In this document: positions 1-11,194 of the stretch, piece after piece
How the letters are laid out: every line of letters begins with the position of its first letter
Position numbering within the stretch: the stretch's first letter is position 1
NCBI RefSeq assembly: GCF_949987535.1
Contig: NC_080074.1
Location: 25,627,268 to 25,691,267 of the forward strand
Reading direction: 5' to 3'
Source: Balaenoptera acutorostrata
Lineage: Eukaryota; Chordata; Mammalia; Artiodactyla; Balaenopteridae
DNA: 64,000 bases
Translations under genes and position numbers: made by a program
The notes under the pieces: generated by a model
Seen by the model: the letters and a program-made list of their open reading frames with translations, nothing else
Told to the model about the DNA's origin: nothing
Database searches by the model: none

Positions 1-93
1 GGCGGGATCTTAGTTCCCCGACCAGGGATTGAACCCGGTCCCTCCACAATGAAAGTGCAGAATCTTAACCACTGGACCGCCAGGGAATTCCCT
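1..93 (-). mobile_element. CHR-type SINE (GGACTTCCCTGG subfamily), truncated by window edge
   Basis: The right end reads CCAGGGAATTCCC, which on the minus strand is the GGACTTCCCTGG-type head of a tRNA-derived CHR SINE. The complement of the B-box region (GATTGAACCCGG) lies near position 29. The A-rich 3' end lies left of the window. It belongs to the same subfamily as the copies at 8863 and 21049. Confidence 0.85.
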
Positions 94-554
94 ATTGTAT
101 CTGTGTTGAAGTCAATATCTGAGTTTGAATGTGGCAGGTGGGGGGTTGGGAAAAAAGATGTGATCCTGCTGTTTCCAGCATTGTACAGAAATGAATCCTT
201 TCCATTTCCAAGTGAATTTACTAAATTGCTAATAGAAAAGTACCCAATCTATTGAAGCCTCACATCATGTACCGTGAGCATCAAGCTAGTGTGTTTCCTT
301 GGACTCTCTTGTGCATATACTTTAACTTTTTAGGCTTACACCTTAAGCGGGAGCAAGAACATAGACTGACTTTGTCATCCATTGAGTTTTTAGCTTCTCT
401 GCTAAAAAATGTTCCTCTGCAAATGTTCACATTAGAGGCACCAGTAATCAGTAGTTCCCTGGTGTTCTTAAAAGGTATAGAAAAGCAGTAAAATCGTTGA
501 TGTGAATACAAAATGCTGTGTATTCAATAAGAAATAAGCCTTGTCAAGGCAGAA
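94..554. other. No recognisable feature
   Basis: AT-leaning sequence with short chance frames on both strands. No repeat family, splice-flanked exon or homopolymer tail is recognised. Confidence 0.5.
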
Positions 555-1098
555 TTCTACACAAGGGTCTACTGACCTGGTTTTATCCCTGTGGCAGGAT
601 TGCTGGCTGTTCCCTAACAGCCAATCCTTCCTTCTTCCTTTAATAATACAGCCTCTGAGTTTTAGCCAAACCCATGACTGTTTCACTAAAGACTACATTT
701 TTTCAGCATTCCTGGCACTTAGGTGAGGTAAGGAATAAGTTTTGACTGATGAGATGTGGGCAGAAGTGATGTGTGCCATTTCTGGTCCATGGCCTTACAG
801 GGGAAGGATAACACCACCCTCCATGTCTTCCTTCTCCCCTACCTATAGGCTGGGAGGCAGACATGATGGCAGGATCTGGAGCAGCCACCTTCAACCATGA
901 GATAGAAATCCTCTGTTGAGGGTAACAGAGAATCAAGATGGAAGAAACTTGGGTTTCCATTATCGTGGAGCCACTACATTAGCCTTGGACTATTTATGCT
1001 TTGACTATTACAGGACAGAAAAATAAACTTCTATTTGTTTAAGCTACTATTATTTTGACTTTTATAACAGTAGTCGAACTGGTATCCTAACTAATATC
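555..1098 (+). mobile_element. Ancient LTR, probably MLT1/MaLR-like
   Basis: The block has the words of old MaLR LTRs in order: GTGGGCAGAAGTGATGTGTGCC near 755, an AATAAACTTCTATTTGTTTAAGC polyadenylation-like stretch near 1021, and a TATAACAGTAG end. The same words occur in the LTR pair at 28870-31385. The left edge is uncertain. It is degenerate and carries no frame. Confidence 0.5.
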
Positions 1099-1179
1099 CT
1101 AACTCTCTGGGCACCAGAACCTTAACTTTTGTAATTCAAGTATTTTTTCATTCAGTAGAAAATACATATATTGCTTGAG

Positions 1180-1243
1180 ATAGGGAGATAGATAGACAGA
1201 TAGACAATACACACAGAGGCACATGCACGCACACACACACAAC
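1180..1243. repeat. GATA/CA-rich low-complexity tract
   Basis: Imperfect GATA/GACA units (1180-1205) run into a short CA tract (about 1231-1241). Frames across it are meaningless. Confidence 0.9.
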
Positions 1244-1394
1244 AGTATTTGAGATTTATTAACTAGGGACTTCGTGAAGATCACCAGAGAATTGGTTGTA
1301 AAGAACTCACCCCACACTCTGTAATGTGAGCTATGTACAACTTGCTTTATGTTTTTCTGTATAAAGAACTAATAGAGAGAGAGTAAATGATAGC

Positions 1395-1612
1395 GAGCTT
1401 TCTAGGGAGGCGGTAAAGAGCACATGCTCAGGAGACAGGCAGCCCAGCTGAACGACCAGGCTTAACCTCACTGAGTGTCCAGGTTTCCCCATCTGTACAA
1501 AAAGGCTAATAACTGCCGTGAGGATTATACAAGATCGTACAGTAAAAGTGGTTAGAACGCTGCCTGGCATACACTAAGCTCTGAATAAATACTCCCTACT
1601 ATTATAATTATT
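1395..1612 (+). mobile_element. MIR SINE fragment
   Basis: MIR words in order: AAGAGCACATGCTCAGGAGACAGGC-type head, GTTTCCCCATCTGTA core, GTGAGGATTATACAAG, and the tail GCCTGGCATACACTAAGC followed by AATAAAT. Most of the element is present. Confidence 0.75.
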
Positions 1613-1944
1613 GGTTCCTCTTCACTAACGGCCAGAGACAATGTTAAAGAAATGTGTCTAAGGGAATGGTTCTACACTGCTCTTGATCTACTTCTGTGTC
1701 TCTCTCTTGGTCTTATTCAAGACATCTGATCCAAAATGTTTGCTTCTTACCTCGAGTCCCTTACTCGTGAGTCCCAATCTTTGTTTATGCACACACTTCA
1801 GGTACTATCTGAACTACTGTATCATTGTATTTTTGTAAATTGATTTCTAAAAGAAGCTTGAACAATAGCAATGACATTTTAGATAGAGCTGCAGCCCTCT
1901 GTCTTCCTCATTGGATCCCCTCTCCCTCCCTCCCTCCTCTCTCT
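1613..1944. other. No gene; pyrimidine-rich end
   Basis: No repeat or gene recognised, except a CTCC/CTTT-rich tract at about 1918-1960 that adjoins the L1 fragment. Confidence 0.5.
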
Positions 1945-2715
1945 TTCTCTTTCTTTCTATAAAGCAGCTTTATTAAGATATAATTCACATACATATAACT
2001 CACCTATGTAAGTAAACTATGTAACTCAATGGCTTTTAGTGTATTCACAGAGTTGTACAACCAGCACCACAATGTATTTTAGAACATTTTCATCACTCTG
2101 TGAAGAAACCATACCGTTAGCAGTCATTCCCCATTTGACCTGCAGCCCCAGGCAACCGCTAATCTACTTTCTATCTTTAAAGATTTGCATATTCTGGACA
2201 TTTCATATGAATGGAATCATACAGTATCTGGTCTTTTATGTCTGGCTTCTCTCACTAAGCATGATGTTTTCAAGGTTCATTCATGTTGTAGCATATATCA
2301 ATACTTTATTCCTTTTTACAGCTGAATAGTATTCTATTATATGGATATACCACATTTTCTTTATCCATTCATCGAGTGATGGGCATTTCAGTTGTTTCCA
2401 CTTTTTGTCCACTGAAGTGCAGAAGTTTTAAATTTTTATGAAGTCCAATTTATCTATTTTTTCTTTTGTTGCTTATGTTTTTGGTGTCATATCTAAAAAG
2501 GCTTTGCTTAACTTAACATCATGGAAATAAACTCCTATACATTCTTCAAAGAGTTTTATAGTTTTGGCTCTTACATTTAGGGCTATGATTTAATTTTTAA
2601 ATGTAGTATGAAGGGGGTCCAGTTTCATTCTTTTGCATGTGGATATCCAGTTGTCCAGCTCCATTTGTTGAAAAGACTCTTCTCTCCCCCATTGAATTGT
2701 CTTAGCATCCTTAGC
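1945..2715 (-). mobile_element. LINE-1 (old L1M) fragment, antisense
   Basis: The plus strand is the complement of an old L1: TTTATTAAGATATAATTCACATAC, GGAATCATACAGTATCTGG, GGATATACCACATTTTC and TCCATTCATC, then ORF2-complement words GGATATCCAGTTGTCCAG and CCATTTGTTGAAAAGAC. The junction near 2410 looks like an internal deletion, because 3'-region and more upstream ORF2 words are joined. No frame survives. Confidence 0.75.
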
Positions 2716-2727
2716 CACATGTCTTTC

Positions 2728-2960
2728 TACTTCCTCAAACAGACAAGCAGATTCCTGCCTCAGGGCCTTTGCACCATTAGTTTCCTTGGTACGGAACCCT
2801 CTTTCCCTGATTTTCACTGGCTGGCTCCTTCTCATGCTGCAGGTCTCAGCTCAGAAAGGCTAACCCTGAACACAGTGCCCAAAGCAGCCCATCCCCCACT
2901 CACCCAGCCGCTCACCATCCTTATTTTATTTTATTCTTAGTACTTAACACTGCCTGGACA
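2728..2960 (+). mobile_element. LINE L2 3' fragment
   Basis: L2 words in order: CCTCAGGGCCTTTGCACC, GGCTGGCTCCTTCTCAT and GGTCTCAGCTCAGAAAGGC, then a TTTTATTTTATTCTTAGTACTTA segment. The extreme 3' end is missing. Confidence 0.7.
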
Positions 2961-3124
2961 TATTTAATTTTTTAATAAAGTAGAGTTCTTTAAACCCTTT
3001 AAGTGGATGGATTTTCAAATCAAGGTAGTCCTGGAGTAGATAGTAGACACCGAATTTAGAAACAAAGGATTCAGACATTGAATTTAGAAACAAAGGATTC
3101 ATGTAACTGTTGTGTGTATGTGTT

Positions 3125-3139
3125 TTGGGGGGGGGGGGG
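3125..3139. repeat. Poly-G run
   Basis: About 14 consecutive G after TGTTTT, in otherwise ordinary sequence. Length will be unstable in sequencing and between individuals. Confidence 0.9.
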
Positions 3140-3212
3140 GTATGACTGAGAGGAAGACCTGCGGATGAGGGTGAGAAATGAGTGGGTGAGTTCCAGGGCA
3201 GTATGGGTGAAC

Positions 3213-4855
3213 ATCAGAATCAAGGAGCTATTCCTATACATTAGTCTTGGCAATGATTTTTCAGATTTGACACCAAAAGCACAGGCAACATAAGCACAAA
3301 TAAACAAGTGGAACTACATCAAACTATAAAGTTTCTATACAGCAAAGGAAACAATCAACAAAATGAAAAGGCAATCTATGGAATGGGAGAACATATTTGC
3401 ACACCATATACCCAATAAAGGGTTAATATACAAAATATATAAGGAACTCATACAACTCAATAGCAAAACAAAACAAAACAAAAACCCACTTAAAAATGGG
3501 CAAAGGGGGCTTCCCTGGTGGCGCAGTGGTTAAAAACCTGCCTGCCAATGCAGGGGACACGGGTTCGTGCCCTGGTCCGGGAAGATCCCACATGCTGCAG
3601 AGCAACTAAGCCTGTGTGCCACAACTACTGAGTCTGCATGCCACAACTACTGAAGCCCACGAGCCTAGAGCCCATGCTCCGTAACAAGAGAAGCCACTGC
3701 AATAAGCCTGCGCAATGCAACAAATAGTAGCCCCCACTTGCCACAACTAGAGAAAGCCCACATGCAACAACGAAGACCCAATGCAGCCAAAAATATATAA
3801 ATAAATTTATTTTTTTTTAAAAAGCTAAAAAAAAAAAAATGGGCAAAGGACCTGAACAGACATTTTCCCAAAGATAGCAAACAAATGGCCAACAGGTATA
3901 TAAAAAGATGCTCAACATCACTAACCATCAGGGAAATGCAAATCAAAGCCACAATATCACCTCATACCTGTTAGGATGGCTATTATCAAGAAGTCGAAAG
4001 ATAACAAGTATTGGTGAAGATATAGAGAAAAGGGATCCTTTGTACACTGTGGGGATATAAATTGGTATAGCCATTATGGAAAACAGTATGGGGGTTTCTT
4101 TAAAAATTAAAAATAGAAATACCATATGACCCAGCAATTCATTTCTACATATATATTTAAAGGAAATAAAATCATCATCTCCAAGGTATACTTGCATTAC
4201 CATGTTCACTGCAGCTTTATTCACAATAGCCAAGATATAGAAACAAGTGTTTAATGACAAATGAGTGGATAAAGAAAATGTGATATATATATATCATACA
4301 TACAATGGAATATTATTCAGCCTTGAAAAAGAAGGAAAGCCTGTCATTTTTGACAACATGAATGACACTGGAGGACATTATTCTAAGTGAAATAAGTCAG
4401 TCACAGAAAGACAAATACTGCATGATCTTATTTGTATAAAGAATCTTAAAAAAAAAAAAAAAAGTTGCATTCACAGAACAGAGTGTAGAGTAATGGTTAC
4501 CAGGGTTTGGGCAGCAGGGTGGAAAAGGGAAGGAAAGATGCTGATCTAAAGGTACAATTTTCAGTTATAAGATGAGTGAATAAGTTCTGGAGACCTAATG
4601 TACAGCATGGTGACTATAGTTCATAATAATGTATTATATATTTACTTGAAATTTGCTGAGACAGTAGATCTCAAATGCTCTCACCACACACACACACACA
4701 CAAAAAGGTAAATATGTGAGGTGACAGATATGTTAATTAGCTTGACTGTGGTAATCATTTCACAATGTATATGTATGTCAAAATATCAAATTGTACACTC
4801 TAAATATATATAACTTCTGGTTGTCAGTCAAACCTCAATAGAGCTGGGGAAGAAA
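3213..4855 (+). mobile_element. LINE-1 3' end (L1MA/MB-like), interrupted by a SINE
   Basis: The element begins in late ORF2 (TTGGCAATGATTTTTCAGATT, ACACCAAAAGCACAGGCAAC) and runs through ATGGGAGAACATATTTGC, the end of ORF2 (TCACAATAGCCAAGATATAG, ACAATGGAATATTATTCAGCC) and a 3' UTR ending near 4855. A SINE splits it at 3507-3834. An A-run lies at about 4448-4463 and a CA tract at 4683-4703. ORF2 is heavily broken. Confidence 0.85.
3507..3834 (+). mobile_element. CHR SINE inside the L1
   Basis: Head GGGCTTCCCTGGTGGCGCAG, B-box region GGGTTCGTGCCC, CCACAACTACTGAG modules and an A/T-rich tail. It is flanked by a perfect 15-bp target duplication AAAAATGGGCAAAGG at 3492-3506 and 3835-3849, so both edges are defined. 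The insertion postdates the L1. Confidence 0.95.
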
Positions 4856-4919
4856 GGTCATCATTTGGTCACTGTCATACTTGATTCAGAAAGCATCATC
4901 AATTGGATTCTAAAATTAG

Positions 4920-5700
4920 TAAAAGTTTGAAGAGAAAGTACCTGTCACTTATTAATAAGTACCTGCACTTATTAATTACAAAGAGAAAAATAGTTATTTT
5001 ACAGTAGAGAAACCTGGCAGACACCATCTTCATGACCAAAGTTAATATCACCAGGAATGGAACAAACTGACATGATATATCTCATGATACTGAAAAGAAA
5101 CAGTATCACTTCTGTGGTATTCCTGCCAAAAATACATTGCCTGAATGGGAACCAGCAGAAAAGCTCAGACACACCCAAACTGAGGAACATTTTACAAAGT
5201 AACTAGTCAGTACTCCTAAAAAATGTCAAGGTCATGAAACAGAATCTGAAGAACCCTTACAGATGAAAGGAGACTAAAGAGACATGATAACCAAATGCAA
5301 ATTGTGATCCTAGACTGGATCCTGGACCAGAAAAATAAATTGTTTTTGCTACAAAAGAAATTATTGAGACAGTTGGTGAAATTTGAATAAGGACTGTAAA
5401 TTAAAAGCTAATATTGTATCAATCTCAACTTCCTAAAGTGAAAACTATACTGTTATCACACTGTGAGAGAATGTCCACATTCTTGGGAAATACACACTGA
5501 AGTATTTAGGAGTAAAGGGGCATCATATCTGAACTTACTCTCAGAAAAAATAATACACACACACACAGTGATACAATGATAAAAACAATTAGGTAATTAT
5601 TAACAATTGGGGTTTCTGAATGAAGAGCATATAGGAGTTCTTTGTATTTTTGCAACACTGTTATAAGTCCGAAATCATTTCAAAATAAAAAATTTCAAAA
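4920..5700 (+). mobile_element. Very old LINE-1-type 3' end (family tentative)
   Basis: Words seen: GTCAAGGTCATGAAACA, GGATCCTGGACCAGAAAAA, GAATGTCCACATTCTTGGGAAATACACAC and GGAGTTCTTTGTATTTTTGC, then AAATCATTTCAAAATAAAAA. I associate this with 3' ends of old L1M elements. A closely similar module lies at 35480-36010. Left edge approximate. Confidence 0.45.
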
Positions 5701-6844
5701 CTAGAAATGAAGATGGGTATCTCACGTCTCATAAATCCCATATAGGGATCTCCACTTTGGTGTCTTCCACAGTTCATGGAAGATTTATGATTACTTGGTA
5801 AAAATGGGTTGATGATTGTTGACTGGCAATCAGAGTGCTTTACTCATTCTCTTTCAAGTCTTAAGGGATTTTTTAAAAAGCAGCTACAATTTTTTTTTTT
5901 TTTTTTTTTCTATGTAGGATGGTTGATCTTGAGCCTGCAGGGAACAAGCTGGCCCCAGACTTCTCCAAGTCCACAATTTTTAACTTATAAAGTTAGATCC
6001 TGGGACAAACAAAGATTGTCCAAGGAACAATAAGGAAGCAAAAATTGGTCAGCTGGAACTGAAAGATCTCCACCAGCAGACCAGCCCTTCCTCTAGTGGA
6101 GTTTATTACAACTCGTGTAAAATGAATCACAGCCCAGAGGTTGGTGTGAGGGAGAATGAAAAGACAGCTGAGAATACAGAACATCATGAGACCCTGAAAT
6201 TCAATACTGTTAGTTAGAGACTCTGGGTATGGTTAACACCAAAAATGAATAGGTGCTATTTTGCATTAAAAAACCTTTTTTAAAGAAAAAAAAAAAAGAT
6301 ATTTATTTGCAATATAAACAAAGTCCCATTGCTGGTTCAGGATATATATGTATATATGTGTATATTTGTAAGGGTCACAAGTTTTCCTTCCTAAGATCAT
6401 AAAACAAAACTAGCTACTCTCTCATCATACCCTCATTTACACAAATCTGATGCATCTTTCTGGGTTTTTCTTTTGACAAGTAAAAAATAAAGAGAAAGAG
6501 AATCACATACAACAGCTTTTTGTCAATTTCTTGACCATAGCAACTTTTTAATCCAGTGTGTTAAAAGAATCCCTGAAAACCACCCCTGTGAGGTAAGATG
6601 CAGTGAGGCAGAATTTGATTTGCTAATTTTACTTAAAATATTCAAATTATATGAGAAAATTTTAAAGATTATTACATAAACCACGTTTTTTACATACTTC
6701 CAGCTGCCTTCATTTAACTTTTTTTTCTAAATCAATACTCTCTGATATTAGTTTTGAGTTTCGCTCAGATATATCTAAACCTGAACATTGTATTTCTATT
6801 TCCTTTTCACATGAAACTTGTTAATTATATATTGTACAAATATT
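5701..6844. other. No recognisable gene; AT-rich
   Basis: Contains a T-run (about 5889-5910) that may be a decayed retroposon tail, and short microsatellite-like ATATGT words near 6345. No exon or named repeat is supported. Confidence 0.45.
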
Positions 6845-7352
6845 TTTCTCATGGATGGACCCTGAAGGCATGCTGCTAAGTGAATAAGTCAAACAGAGAA
6901 ACACAAATACTGTATGATCTCACTTATATGTAGAATCTAAAACAAGCAAACAAACAAACAAAAAACCCACCAAACTCAGAGAAAAAAGAGATCAGACTTG
7001 TGGTTACCAGAGGCATGGGGTACCAGAAGTGAGAATTGAATGAAAGCAGCAGAAAGTTATGAACTTCCAGTTATAAGATAAATAAGTACTAGGGATGTAA
7101 TGTACAACATGATGATGATAGTTTACACTGCTATGTAATATATAGGGAAATTGTTAAGAGAGTAGGTCCTAAAAGTTCTCATCCTAAGGAAAAAAAATTT
7201 TTTTTTATTGTATCTATATGAGATGACGGATGAGAACTAAACTTATTGTGGCAATCATTTTATAATATATGTAAATCAAACAATCATGCTGTATACCTTA
7301 AACTTATTCAGTGGTGTATGTCAATTATTTCTCAATAAAACTGTAAAAACTT
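6845..7352 (+). mobile_element. LINE-1 3' end (L1MA-like)
   Basis: Reads ATGGATGGACCCTGAAGGCAT, TAAGTGAATAAGTCAAACAGAG, CACTTATATGTAGAATCTAAAA and GTGGTTACCAGAGGCATGGGG, and ends near CTCAATAAAACTG. It contains only the last codons of ORF2 and the 3' UTR. An A/C-rich tail follows to about 7390. Confidence 0.85.
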
Positions 7353-7390
7353 TTTTTTTCTATTGTGTCCAAAAAAAAACAAAAAAAAAA

Positions 7391-7997
7391 ATCAAGGAGC
7401 TGTTCTGTTGCCCAAGGCTGGTTTTGTACATTCTCTCCACAATGGATTGAGTGATATAACTACTTCCATTTCCATCTCATATTTGTAATGCTACAATTCT
7501 AGCCTCTATTTCCATCAAATTCTAAAATTGCCAGAGGTTCTCCCTGTCCTGACCCAGTGGCGGGGATCTGGACCCCTCAGAAACTCCTAGCCCTTGGATC
7601 AAACTTTATCTCTCTGTTTAGACCTAAGCTTTCTTCACGAGGCCAAAGCTCAAGGAGCCCCTGAGAGCACTAGGAGGCAGCCATTCCCTTTCCCTGAAAT
7701 GCTGGTGACAGTCATTCTTTCTCACCAGGAAGTTGTGAATTCCTGTTGATCCTGCAGCACCTGGGAGTTGGAGGGAAGTGGGTGAGTGAGGGGGAGAGGA
7801 TGTACGGCCCACGTTATTCTATCTGCTGAGCTTCTCACCACCAAGACACAAAGGAGCATGTCAGAGCGCTTTTCTTGGGGGCTGTGGGGGAAGACAGTGA
7901 TAACAAGCTCTAGGAAAACAATCCAACTATGGAAATTTTGTTTTTAAGGTTCTTGAGTGAGAGTTTGGCTTTTAGTTCTTGTTTTCACAGAATAACT
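7391..7997. other. No recognisable gene or repeat
   Basis: Unique-looking sequence of moderate GC. Frames are short and lack splice context. Confidence 0.5.
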
Positions 7998-8009
7998 CCT
8001 TGGAGGAAG

Positions 8010-8325
8010 GTTTTTTGTTTTTTTTTTTTTTAATTAATTAATTTATTTATTTATTATTTATTTTTGGCTGTGTTGGGTCTTCGTTTCTGTGCGAGGGCTT
8101 TCTCCAGTTGTGGCAAGTGGGGGCCACTCTTCATCGCGGTGCACAGGCCTCTCACTGTCGCGGCCTCTCCCGTTGCGGAGCACAGGCTCCAGACGCGCAG
8201 GCTCATTAGTTGTGGCTCACGGGCTTAGTTGCTCCGCGGCATGTGGGATCTTCCCAGACCAGGGCTCGAACCCGTGTCCCCTGCATCGGCAGGCAGACTC
8301 TCAACCACTGCGCCACCAGGGAAGC
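8010..8325 (-). mobile_element. CHR SINE (single CGCACCGCGATGAAGAG unit)
   Basis: Complement of the long SINE: TTTGGCTGTGTTGGGTCTTCG, CGCGGCATGTGGGATCTTCC, ending CCACCAGGGAAGCCC. A perfect 12-bp target duplication CCTTGGAGGAAG occupies 7998-8009 and 8326-8337. Short frames on both strands inside it are not genes. Confidence 0.95.
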
Positions 8326-8359
8326 CCTTGGAGGAAGTTTTAAAAATCATAAGGTCATG

Positions 8360-8793
8360 GGGCTTCCCTGGTGGCTCAGTGGTTAAGAATCCGCCTGCCA
8401 ATGCAGGGGACACGGGTTTGAGCCCTGGTCCGGGAAGATCCCACATGCTGCGGAGCAACTAAGCCCATGCACCACAACTACTGAGCCTGCGCTCTAGAGC
8501 CCGCGAGCCACAACTACTGAGCCCGTGTGCCACAACTACTGAGCCCATGCACCACAACTACTGAGCCTGTGCTCTAGAGCCCGTGAGCCACAACTACTGA
8601 GCCCATGTGGCACAACTACTGAAGCCTGCATGCCTAGAGCCCATGCTCCACAACAAGAGAAGCCACCACAATGAGAAGCCCACGCACTGCAACAAAGAGT
8701 AGCCCCCGCTCGCCACTACCAGAGAAAGCCCACGTGCAGCAACGAAGACCCAACAAGCCAAAAATAAAAAAATAAATTAAATAAATTTATTAA
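8360..8793 (+). mobile_element. CHR SINE with an 80-bp internal tandem duplication
   Basis: Head GGGCTTCCCTGGTGGCTCAG. The body holds two consecutive copies of an 80-bp segment at 8463-8542 and 8543-8622 that differ at 4 positions. The tail is AAATAAA-rich. Flanks share an imperfect duplication (AATCATAAGGTCATG and AATCATAGGGTTATG). The duplication makes it the longest SINE here, about 434 bp. Confidence 0.93.
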
Positions 8794-8862
8794 AAACAAT
8801 CATAGGGTTATGAAATCAATGTAGTAGGCTATAGTCATCAATTTTTTAAAAAAATGTAATAG

Positions 8863-9077
8863 AGGGACTTCCCTGGCGGTCCAGTGGTTAAGACTTCACC
8901 TTCCAATGTGGGGGGGTTCGGGTTCGATCCCTGGTCAGGGAGATAAGATCCCATGTGCCTCGTGGCCAAAAAACCAAAAAAAACATAAAACAGAAGCAAT
9001 ATTGTAACAAATTCAATAAAGACTTTGAAAATGGTCCACATCAAAAAAAAAAAAAATCTTAAAAAAAAACAAAAATT
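8863..9077 (+). mobile_element. CHR-type SINE (GGACTTCCCTGG subfamily)
   Basis: Head GGGACTTCCCTGGCGGTCCA, B-box GGTTCGATCC, then GATAAGATCCCATGTGCC and a long A-rich tail. A perfect 13-bp target duplication AAAAATGTAATAG lies at 8850-8862 and 9078-9090. It lacks the CCACAACTACTGAG modules of the other subfamily. Confidence 0.95.
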
Positions 9078-9134
9078 AAAAATGTAATAGATTGCATTAG
9101 AATAGACAATATCAAAGTGCAATTGACCATGGAC

Positions 9135-9312
9135 CCTGGAGCCAGGCCTGTTGAATGTGAACATGCACTGTGTGGCCACTTACTAGCTCTGTGGCCTTGA
9201 GCAAGTTACTTAACTTCCCCAAGCCTCAGTGTCCTCACCTGAAGAGTAATACCTACATACTTCATAGAGTTAGCGTAAGGATTAAATGAATTCATATACA
9301 TAAAGTACTTGC
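9135..9312 (+). mobile_element. MIR SINE
   Basis: GTGGCCACTTACTAGCTCTGTGG, CCTTGAGCAAGTTACTTAAC, CCTCAGTGTCCTCACC and AGGATTAAATGAATTCATATAC are MIR words in the right order. Confidence 0.85.
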
Positions 9313-9314
9313 TC

Positions 9315-9705
9315 GCTCACCTGTGGGTCAGTTGAGGATTGGCTAATTCAGGTTGGGCTCAGCTGGGCAGCTTTGCTTCAAGCTGCAGGTCCTGCCAAGT
9401 TTGAGCCCTCACTGCTGGACCCAGGTCTGTTCCACCTGTTGTTCAGTTTGGGGTCCAGGCTAAAGGGGTAGCAGCTGCCTGGGAGTAGTCCTTCTCATCA
9501 TAATGTTAAAGGCACAAAAGAGCAAGCCTCATCCCATAAACACATCTGAATCCTCTGCTTGCCTCATGTCTCCTAACATTCCACTGAAAGGCAAGGTGCA
9601 GTGGAATGCACAATCCTATTGACCAAAGCCAGTCACACGACAGAGCCCAACATCAGTTAGGCAGGGAACAATAATCTATTGAACTAAACTGTTGAACAAA
9701 AATCC
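9315..9705 (+). repeat. Unclassified old interspersed repeat
   Basis: Segments such as TTGGGCTCAGCTGGGCAG, CATTCCACTGAAAGGCAAGG and CAAAGCCAGTCACACGACAGAGCCCAACATC resemble a common old mammalian repeat I recall but cannot name. Edges uncertain. Confidence 0.35.
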
Positions 9706-9739
9706 AATAGTCATAGTGGAAAAAGTTTGAGAAGCCCTG

Positions 9740-9945
9740 CTCTAAAGCAGGCCGCATCTGACCCACCACCTGTTTTTTAAATAAAGTTTTATTGGAACAC
9801 AGTCATGCCCATTTATTTGCATGTGGCAGCTTTTGTGATACAACGGCAGAGCTGAGCAGTTGTGAGAGGCCATATGACTTGCAAAGGCTAAATTATTTAC
9901 TCTCTGGCCCTTTACCCCAAAAGTTGGCAGATCCCTCTTCTTAAA
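9740..9945 (+). mobile_element. hAT-type DNA transposon fragment
   Basis: AAATAAAGTTTTATTGGAACACAG, GATACAACGGCAGAGCTGAG and CTGGCCCTTTACCCCAAAAG match the family of the copy at 16894-17221. Here the 5' half is mostly deleted. Family name not certain. Confidence 0.65.
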
Positions 9946-9960
9946 AATGAAAAGTTTAGG

Positions 9961-10257
9961 GGCTTCCCTGGTGGCGCAGTGGTTGAGAATCTGACTGCCA
10001 ATGCAGAGCACAAGGGTTCGAGCCCTGGTCTGGGAAGATCCCACATGCCACGGAGCAACTAAGCCTGTACGCCACAACTACTGAGCCTGCGTGTCTGGAG
10101 CCTGTGCTCCGCAGCAACAACAGAGCCCGCGATAGTGAGAGGCCCGCGCACCGCGATGAAGAGTGGCCCCCCGCTCGCCGCAACTAGAGAAAGCCCTCGC
10201 ACAGAAACGAAGACCCAACACAGCAAAAATAAATAAATAAATAAATTTATTTTTTAA
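9961..10257 (+). mobile_element. CHR SINE
   Basis: Head GGGCTTCCCTGGTGGCGCAG, CGCACCGCGATGAAGAGTGG, tail (AAATA)n. A perfect 18-bp target duplication AAAAATGAAAAGTTTAGG lies at 9943-9960 and 10258-10275. It sits about 15 bp past the hAT fragment. Confidence 0.95.
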
Positions 10258-10275
10258 AAAAATGAAAAGTTTAGG

Positions 10276-11194
10276 AATTGAGAATTCAGCATCAAATCAA
10301 ATTACATAGTCAATGCACTCTTTCTACGCGCCAGACACTGGCAAGTGCTGCCCAATGGCTATGCGGTTTGACTTGATGCTTGATTCGTAACCACTGCAAG
10401 AAGCTAGTACCTTCCTGGTTTGCAACAACCGTGGTGTGGTAAGAGACAGCCCCGTCCAGCTCTGGCCCTTGGGTCTGTAACAGAGCCTCATAGCTGGAAT
10501 TCATACACTCACTTTCCTATACCTGTCCTTGTCAGGAGTTCAGTATTGTGACTTTGGTTAGAAGACATATTACATTTGGGGTAATGATCCTCAGGATGCT
10601 CCAAAAATTTAAGCTTAAAGAAAATGATGCCATCATCCAAATAAAACAAGATATTTTAGAACTTCATTGGACCCCAAACCCTCAGACCCTGAAATCGTAG
10701 GCAGAAGCCCCCCACAAGCGCACTGATCTAAGTGGAGCTGCTAAGGCTCAGCGTGGGTGGGAGGAGGCTGGGCTCCGGGCCAGCCTGCTGAGTGGGCTTC
10801 TTCCCTCTCTCACACCACAGTCCCCTGAGAAGCCCAGGGGCAAGTAGAAAATGCCAGGGCTCCTTGGAAATTAGTTTTGTCTTTGTGAGTTTTCTAATAC
10901 CCCAGAGGACAACTTTGTTGTACAAAAAAGATTGCTTTGGGGCTACTTTTTTTTTTTTTCCTGTAAGCCATATTTGATTTATTGGAGTAACAAATTTGAA
11001 TCCTACTCCTTCCTTTAAGCTTTTAAGCCACTTTTATAAATCTTATTGTGTTATTTATCAGGAAAATCACAACTTATTTTATGGGAGGCTTTAATTAGGG
11101 GTTGGTTCCATTTAGACTTAGTTAATTAAACTTTAAAGGTGTTTAACTGCATTTATAAATTTGATATATTTGATTTGCTTTTCAGTGACAGCTA
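10276..11194. other. No gene recognised; AT-rich conserved-looking stretch near the end
   Basis: No repeat or exon seen. From about 11060 to 11170 the sequence is AT-rich and carries TTTAATTAGG, AGTTAATTAAAC and other homeodomain-like words. That is compatible with a conserved noncoding element but not proof of one. A T-run occurs near 10947. Confidence 0.4.

Noticed and set aside
8463..8760. CRISPR-like regularly spaced CCACAACTACTGAG repeats
   Set aside because: The repeats are internal modules of a CHR SINE in a mammalian genome, with no unique spacers.
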